Assembly (NCBI GenBank): GCA_016926795.1
Contig: JAFGNW010000231.1
Coordinates: 1 to 37,734, forward strand
Direction: 5' to 3'
From: Candidatus Zixiibacteriota bacterium
GTDB taxonomy: Bacteria > Zixibacteria > MSB-5A5 > GN15 > FEB-12
Length of the DNA: 37,734 nucleotides
Part shown: positions 33,680-37,734 of the stretch, piece after piece
Layout of the letters: each line of letters starts with the position of its first letter
Position numbering within the stretch: position 1 is the first letter of the stretch
The notes under the pieces: generated by a model
Database searches by the model: none
Told to the model about the DNA's origin: nothing
Seen by the model: only the letters and a program-made list of their open reading frames with translations
Made by a program: the position numbers and the translations under genes

Positions 33680-35515
33680 CTATTCGGTTTTTTCCGACTC
33701 CAGACGCAGCCGGGCTTGTTCAATATTGTGGAGCGTGTTAACGTTGCCGGGGTAAACCTCCAGAACCTTTTCCCAGGCGTCGATTGCTTTCCGGTAATCT
33801 TTGTTGCGCATATGCCGGATACCTTCCAGATACAGGTTCCAGATGTTTTTGTCTTTCTGGAGGTCCTCGAGAGTGGAAGGTTTGGTATGGGCTTCTTTAA
33901 TTTTCTCCATGTATTCCAGGGCCACCGGTTCATGGCTGTCAATTTTCAGTACCGTTTCGAAGCGCGACCGCGCTGCGTCGTACTTACCTTGTTTGAAAAG
34001 GGAGATGCCAAGATTTAGCTGCTCGGACAGGTTAAGACTCGTCAGCGCCCTTTCCCGGGCCTGCCGGGCTTCAACGTTGTCCGGTTCGAGGTCAAGGATA
34101 CGGTTATAGGCTTCGATGGCTTGGACAAGCCTACCCTCCGCTTGAGCCTGGCGGGCCGTAGTCCAGTTTATCTCTATCTCGGAACTGATGGCGTTGTCGA
34201 TATCTTTCCTCAGTTTTTCGGCACGGGTATTGTCCGGTTCAATCTCAAAAATCAACTCCAGAATATCCCGGGCGGCCGCATAATATTTTTTCTCGTAGAA
34301 CTGTACCGCCTGGCTGTAATACCGGTCGATGAACTGCTCCCGTTCCCGATTGGCCGTACGCAGTAGGTTCTGCTGCTCCATTTCCAGACGCCGGGCCTGC
34401 TCGATAGAGGCAATCGTTTCCAGGACTTCCTGGTTATCGGAATCATACTCCAGCGATTGATGATAATAGGTCAGGGCGGAATCCAACTGGAACTGGCGGA
34501 AGAAATAATCGGCTTTGGTTTTGAGTCGCATGAATTCCCGCTGCCGTTCGTCCACCACCACTTCCTTCACCGGTTCCGGGGCATATAACCGCCGCTTCTT
34601 CTCCATCCGCTCCGCCGTCGAGGAACCGATAAGCACCGCCAGGGAAAAATTATGGCTGTCTTCGATATAATCCATCACCTTGTAGGCGTAATCGAATTTA
34701 AATCGATGTAATTTCAAGCCGGCTCCGAAAGACAGGTTGTCCCGGTCATAACCGGCTCTCAGGATATAACTGTCATAAAAAGCGAGCCGGGCGCCGACGT
34801 GAATTTTTACATCGCGCTGTTCGTGTTTTTCCAGGTCCAGGGACGCTGTCAGGCGGGTCTGCCCGATAAAGTCAATATCCCTGACCGCCAGGCCGCCCGT
34901 GAAGGAATTCGGCGTGGTTTCGGTATAACCCTTCAGTTCCAGTTGAGCGGGGATAATATCGCGGGCGATAAAGCCCAGCGAAAGATGTTTATACAACCGC
35001 CAATCCAGAGCGATGTCGGCGCCCACCCCGTAGACGGAGTTGTCGTCCAGTGACTGGTTCACCACTTTCAGGCTGGCTCCTATCGAAAGACCTTTAAACA
35101 GGCGGTGACCGTAGGCAAGGATGAACTGCGAGTGCGAATAACCGAAAGTATACTGTTCTTCGAAATCGATGGTCCTGACAATATCATCGGTGCCGACGCG
35201 CATATAACCCAGACCCACCCCGCTTTTATCGGAGATGGGATAGACCCAGGAACCGAAATTATACAGGGTTCCCTCGAACATAACGGTGTGCATCAGGGAG
35301 AGTTCCTGGTAATCCAGGCGGGTCAAGCCGGCCGGGTTGTAATAAACGGCGGCGGCATCATTGGCCAGGGCGGTATAACCGCCACCCATGCCCAGTGAGG
35401 AAGCTCCGGCGCCGAGAATGAAAGGGGTTTCCTGACCGGCGTCGCCGGCCTGCACCGGCACGATAGCGGCCGCGACTACAAACAATCCCAGAAATGTAAG
35501 CAGCGTTCTTCTCAT
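33680..35515 (-). CDS. PorV/PorQ-family-like outer-membrane protein with C-terminal TPR region
   Basis: A 611-residue exported protein. The signal peptide ends VPVQA (residue 23). Residues about 30-300 resemble the PorV/PorQ/FadL-like barrel family (ASSLGMGGGYTALANDAAAV, then YYNPAGLTRLDYQEL). Residues about 310-611 are soluble and contain six or so TPR-like repeats (ALTYYHQSLEYDSDNQEVLE, then AIEAYNRILDLEPDNVEA), which should lie in the periplasm. PorV in Bacteroidetes works in type IX secretion, carrying substrates with C-terminal signals. The start overlaps the stop of the preceding gene by four bases (ATGA), linking it to a secreted protein with a FlgD-like C-terminus. Confidence 0.87.
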   Translation of the reverse strand: MRRTLLTFLGLFVVAAAIVPVQAGDAGQETPFILGAGASSLGMGGGYTALANDAAAVYYNPAGLTRLDYQELSLMHTVMFEGTLYNFGSWVYPISDKSGVGLGYMRVGTDDIVRTIDFEEQYTFGYSHSQFILAYGHRLFKGLSIGASLKVVNQSLDDNSVYGVGADIALDWRLYKHLSLGFIARDIIPAQLELKGYTETTPNSFTGGLAVRDIDFIGQTRLTASLDLEKHEQRDVKIHVGARLAFYDSYILRAGYDRDNLSFGAGLKLHRFKFDYAYKVMDYIEDSHNFSLAVLIGSSTAERMEKKRRLYAPEPVKEVVVDERQREFMRLKTKADYFFRQFQLDSALTYYHQSLEYDSDNQEVLETIASIEQARRLEMEQQNLLRTANREREQFIDRYYSQAVQFYEKKYYAAARDILELIFEIEPDNTRAEKLRKDIDNAISSEIEINWTTARQAQAEGRLVQAIEAYNRILDLEPDNVEARQARERALTSLNLSEQLNLGISLFKQGKYDAARSRFETVLKIDSHEPVALEYMEKIKEAHTKPSTLEDLQKDKNIWNLYLEGIRHMRNKDYRKAIDAWEKVLEVYPGNVNTLHNIEQARLRLESEKTE

Positions 35516-37734
35516 TTCATCACCGCCACTTTCATGCGGGCTTCTTCCCCGGTGGCCAGGATTTTCAGAATCGCAACATATACACCGTTATAGACCATAT
35601 CGCCGTTGTTGTTACGGCCGTCCCAGATGATTTCGTTTAGCTGGCCGACCGTACCGCTCCCTTCCGGGATTTCCCGGGCATAAACCTCTTCCCCGATCAG
35701 GGAGAATATCCGAAACTCGATTTTACTGGCTTCCGACAGGAAATAACGAAAATCAGCCGGGCCATCGTACGGGTTGAAGGGGTTATTTTCAATTTTGAAC
35801 GATGTTCCCAGTGTACGACCGGCGGTTACATAAGTCTCCGATAACAGGGTCGAATCCTCACTGTCGGAGGTAATGCAGATGGTGTCATCGGCCAGGTAAT
35901 CGTCGATGAAACTGGCATTTATAACACACTTGTCCAGGCGAACGGAAAAAGCTTCTTCTACCGGCTCCTTCAATTTGGTTTTGAAAACGATCGTTCTTTG
36001 AACCGAAGCGGGAAGTATAAAATCGGAAAAATATAAAACAAGTTTTTCCTGACCCGCGACGGCGGTCGTAAGTTTTTGTTCTCCCTCAAAGAAACCGGTA
36101 TTACCGACCTCGATTACCGAACGCACACTTATGGGTTGACCCTTGCTGTCAGCCAGGAAAACGGTTATGTCCTCGAGTAGCATATCGGTTATCGATGAGG
36201 TACCGGTGTTGGTCAGTTCCAGTTCAAAGAGGTCGCTGTAACCGCCCGAGGTGACGACATCGGCGGTGGCCCGGGGTTTTATATAAAGCTCAGCGTCCAG
36301 CGAAGCTATTTTTACCGATAATTGAAAAGCGGTATCGCCTATCTGCGCCGGCAGCCCGGTATTGATGTCCCGCGGCCGTTCGGTCAGAACCAGGCTGAGC
36401 ACCGCCGTGGTGTCCAGGTCGGGCGCTACCATGCCGATTTTAAGCGTTACGGTACTGGATATATTGCCCGTCAACGGATCGGCTATCCCCAGGTCTACAC
36501 CGCCCGAGGAAAAACGGTACCGCCCGGCCGATGTACCCGCCTGGCCCAGATTGGAAAGGTTCACGTTCAGGACGAAAATATCCCCCGGCTGCACCAGGCC
36601 GTCGACAATGCCCTCGGTATTGTACGACAGCAGCAACCGCGCCGGTTCCTCGATTACGATGATTTCGATATCATCCAGGGGCGGCAGCTCCTCGACGTTT
36701 TTGGATATAATCTCCACCTGGAAGACTTCGTTGATATTCACGTTTTCATCGGCGGTGATATCGAAATAAAATTCGGCCGTATCGAATGCCGGGATATGGG
36801 GCACGACGTGTCCGGGAGTGAAGTCGGAGTTGCCATCGGTGAAAAGATTCAGCTCCAGGTTGTTGACCTCGATATCGGATTGGTTGACCACCCGGCAGCG
36901 CAGTTGAAACTGTTGTTCGATATTCACCCGTGGCCGGTTGGGCAGGATGGCCGTCAGGGAAACAATCTGAACGGTGGGCAGTTCGGTCACCGCCACCGTC
37001 TGACCGCCGAAATTGGTCGTGAATTTTAGATAGTTGGCCGACCCGGCCTGGCGGTATCCGAACCAGGCGGTGACCGTCAGGTTTTCACCCATCTGGTTGA
37101 TGGGGATGAAAAGCTGTTCGGAGGTGATTTCATTGACACCTTCGTTGAGTATATTCAACGGTACTTTCAGATTGACGGTAGCGGAGAAATCGACGCCGGT
37201 AACGGTAAAGAGGGTACTCTCCGGTTGAATTTCCAGGAAGGAGACTGCGGAAAGGTCGATATCGAAAGTGAAGGAAATGTCGGCTCCCCCGGAAACCTCC
37301 GTAGGTGTCAGCGACCCTTCGATATAAGCCAGTGAAGCCGGCGCCAGCAACGCGATTGAATCGGGATAGAGATTTTCCAGGTTGAAAATATTGCCTCCGG
37401 ATATAAGCTTGTAATCCATCCGGACGAAATAATTTCCAGGGTCCAGACCGGCGGCGGTGTCAATCACGGCTCGTAAGCCGGAATAAGAAATCACTCCCCC
37501 GACAAAGTCATCGTAAACGGGAGCGCCCCTGTAAATGGTTGTCAGCACCTCACCTCCGGGAGCGGTGGCCAGTTGAATCGTTAAGTCGGTACTGTCAATC
37601 TGGCCGGGGAAATCGACAGCAGCGACATCAAACGCCACTTCGAAAGATACCCCGGGATAGACCGTATCCGGGACCAGGGAATTATCGACCACATCAAAAG
37701 TCGCCAGTTCGTAAACGATAACCGGAATATGCAG
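35512..37734 (-). CDS. Large secreted CARDB-like repeat protein with FlgD-like C-terminal domain (5' end beyond window)
   Basis: The frame stays open to the right edge, giving 740 visible residues without a start; the GTG at 37692 lies inside the frame and is probably not the start. The product consists of Ig-like/CARDB-like beta domains (for example VQIVSLTAILPNRPRVNIEQ, and LNVNLSNLGQAGTSAGRYRF), acidic and poor in Cys. The last 90 or so residues (NNPFNPYDGP ... IIWDGRNNNGDMVYNGVYVA ... MKVAVMK) match FlgD-like C-terminal domains used as sorting or anchoring signals. It is therefore secreted or surface displayed. Its stop overlaps the start of the PorV-like gene, suggesting a shared function. 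Confidence 0.87.
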   Translation of the reverse strand: MHIPVIVYELATFDVVDNSLVPDTVYPGVSFEVAFDVAAVDFPGQIDSTDLTIQLATAPGGEVLTTIYRGAPVYDDFVGGVISYSGLRAVIDTAAGLDPGNYFVRMDYKLISGGNIFNLENLYPDSIALLAPASLAYIEGSLTPTEVSGGADISFTFDIDLSAVSFLEIQPESTLFTVTGVDFSATVNLKVPLNILNEGVNEITSEQLFIPINQMGENLTVTAWFGYRQAGSANYLKFTTNFGGQTVAVTELPTVQIVSLTAILPNRPRVNIEQQFQLRCRVVNQSDIEVNNLELNLFTDGNSDFTPGHVVPHIPAFDTAEFYFDITADENVNINEVFQVEIISKNVEELPPLDDIEIIVIEEPARLLLSYNTEGIVDGLVQPGDIFVLNVNLSNLGQAGTSAGRYRFSSGGVDLGIADPLTGNISSTVTLKIGMVAPDLDTTAVLSLVLTERPRDINTGLPAQIGDTAFQLSVKIASLDAELYIKPRATADVVTSGGYSDLFELELTNTGTSSITDMLLEDITVFLADSKGQPISVRSVIEVGNTGFFEGEQKLTTAVAGQEKLVLYFSDFILPASVQRTIVFKTKLKEPVEEAFSVRLDKCVINASFIDDYLADDTICITSDSEDSTLLSETYVTAGRTLGTSFKIENNPFNPYDGPADFRYFLSEASKIEFRIFSLIGEEVYAREIPEGSGTVGQLNEIIWDGRNNNGDMVYNGVYVAILKILATGEEARMKVAVMK

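Noticed and set aside
1-37734. CRISPR array, tRNA, rRNA, insertion sequence or prophage
   Set aside because: No regularly spaced direct repeats, tRNA-like cloverleaf, rRNA-like sequence, transposase or phage protein was recognised on either strand.

Overview
The window reads as chromosome of a Gram-negative bacterium of the Fibrobacteres-Chlorobi-Bacteroidetes (FCB) group. Candidate phylum Zixibacteria or a close relative is my best guess, by inference only. The reasons are secreted proteins ending in FlgD-like / 'YPNPFN' sorting-type domains, a PorV/PorQ-like outer-membrane protein, a 31-residue AURKAIP1/COX24-type ribosomal protein like that of Bacteroidetes, a Wza-like exporter, a LapA-LapB pair and several outer-membrane or lipoproteins. 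I see no rRNA, tRNA, CRISPR array, insertion sequence, transposase or phage gene. Gene density is very high, and no gap exceeds 300 bases.

Layout. 1-4764 (minus strand): a PEGA/DUF4384 surface protein cut by the window edge, a fibronectin-type lipoprotein, an orphan sigma-54 response regulator, a terminator and an outer-membrane beta-barrel. A sigma-54-like promoter precedes the lipoprotein. 5022-7742 is the only plus-strand block: purD, purE and a secreted TPR protein, closed by a bidirectional terminator. 7813-12034 (minus): a triplicated-domain exported protein, then a 951-residue modular secreted protein. 12230-12636: a small operon for an HU-type protein and the 31-residue ribosomal protein. 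12828-16060: a LysM lytic transglycosylase followed by SppA peptidase. 16209-24136: a long, tightly packed set in transcription order lapA, lapB, SPOR-domain protein, mutS, mutL, miaA. 24245-24910: an exported protein of unknown function.

25110-37734 (all minus) looks like a surface and signalling region. In transcription order it holds a large CARDB/FlgD-like secreted protein (5' end off the window), a PorV-like barrel fused to TPRs, a membrane protein with both an RsbW-like ATPase domain and an RsbU-like phosphatase domain, a STAS protein with a C-terminal helical tail, a GAF-GGDEF diguanylate cyclase, and a four-gene exopolysaccharide operon (Wza-like exporter, cytosolic TPR protein, BY-type tyrosine kinase, XrtA-type polysaccharide deacetylase). 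The likely theme is envelope building and polysaccharide export under partner-switching, c-di-GMP and tyrosine-kinase control. The most unusual items are the kinase/phosphatase fusion next to the STAS protein, LapB without its C-terminal metal-binding domain, the terminator-like hairpin just before the modular protein's start, and the HU/ribosomal-protein operon.
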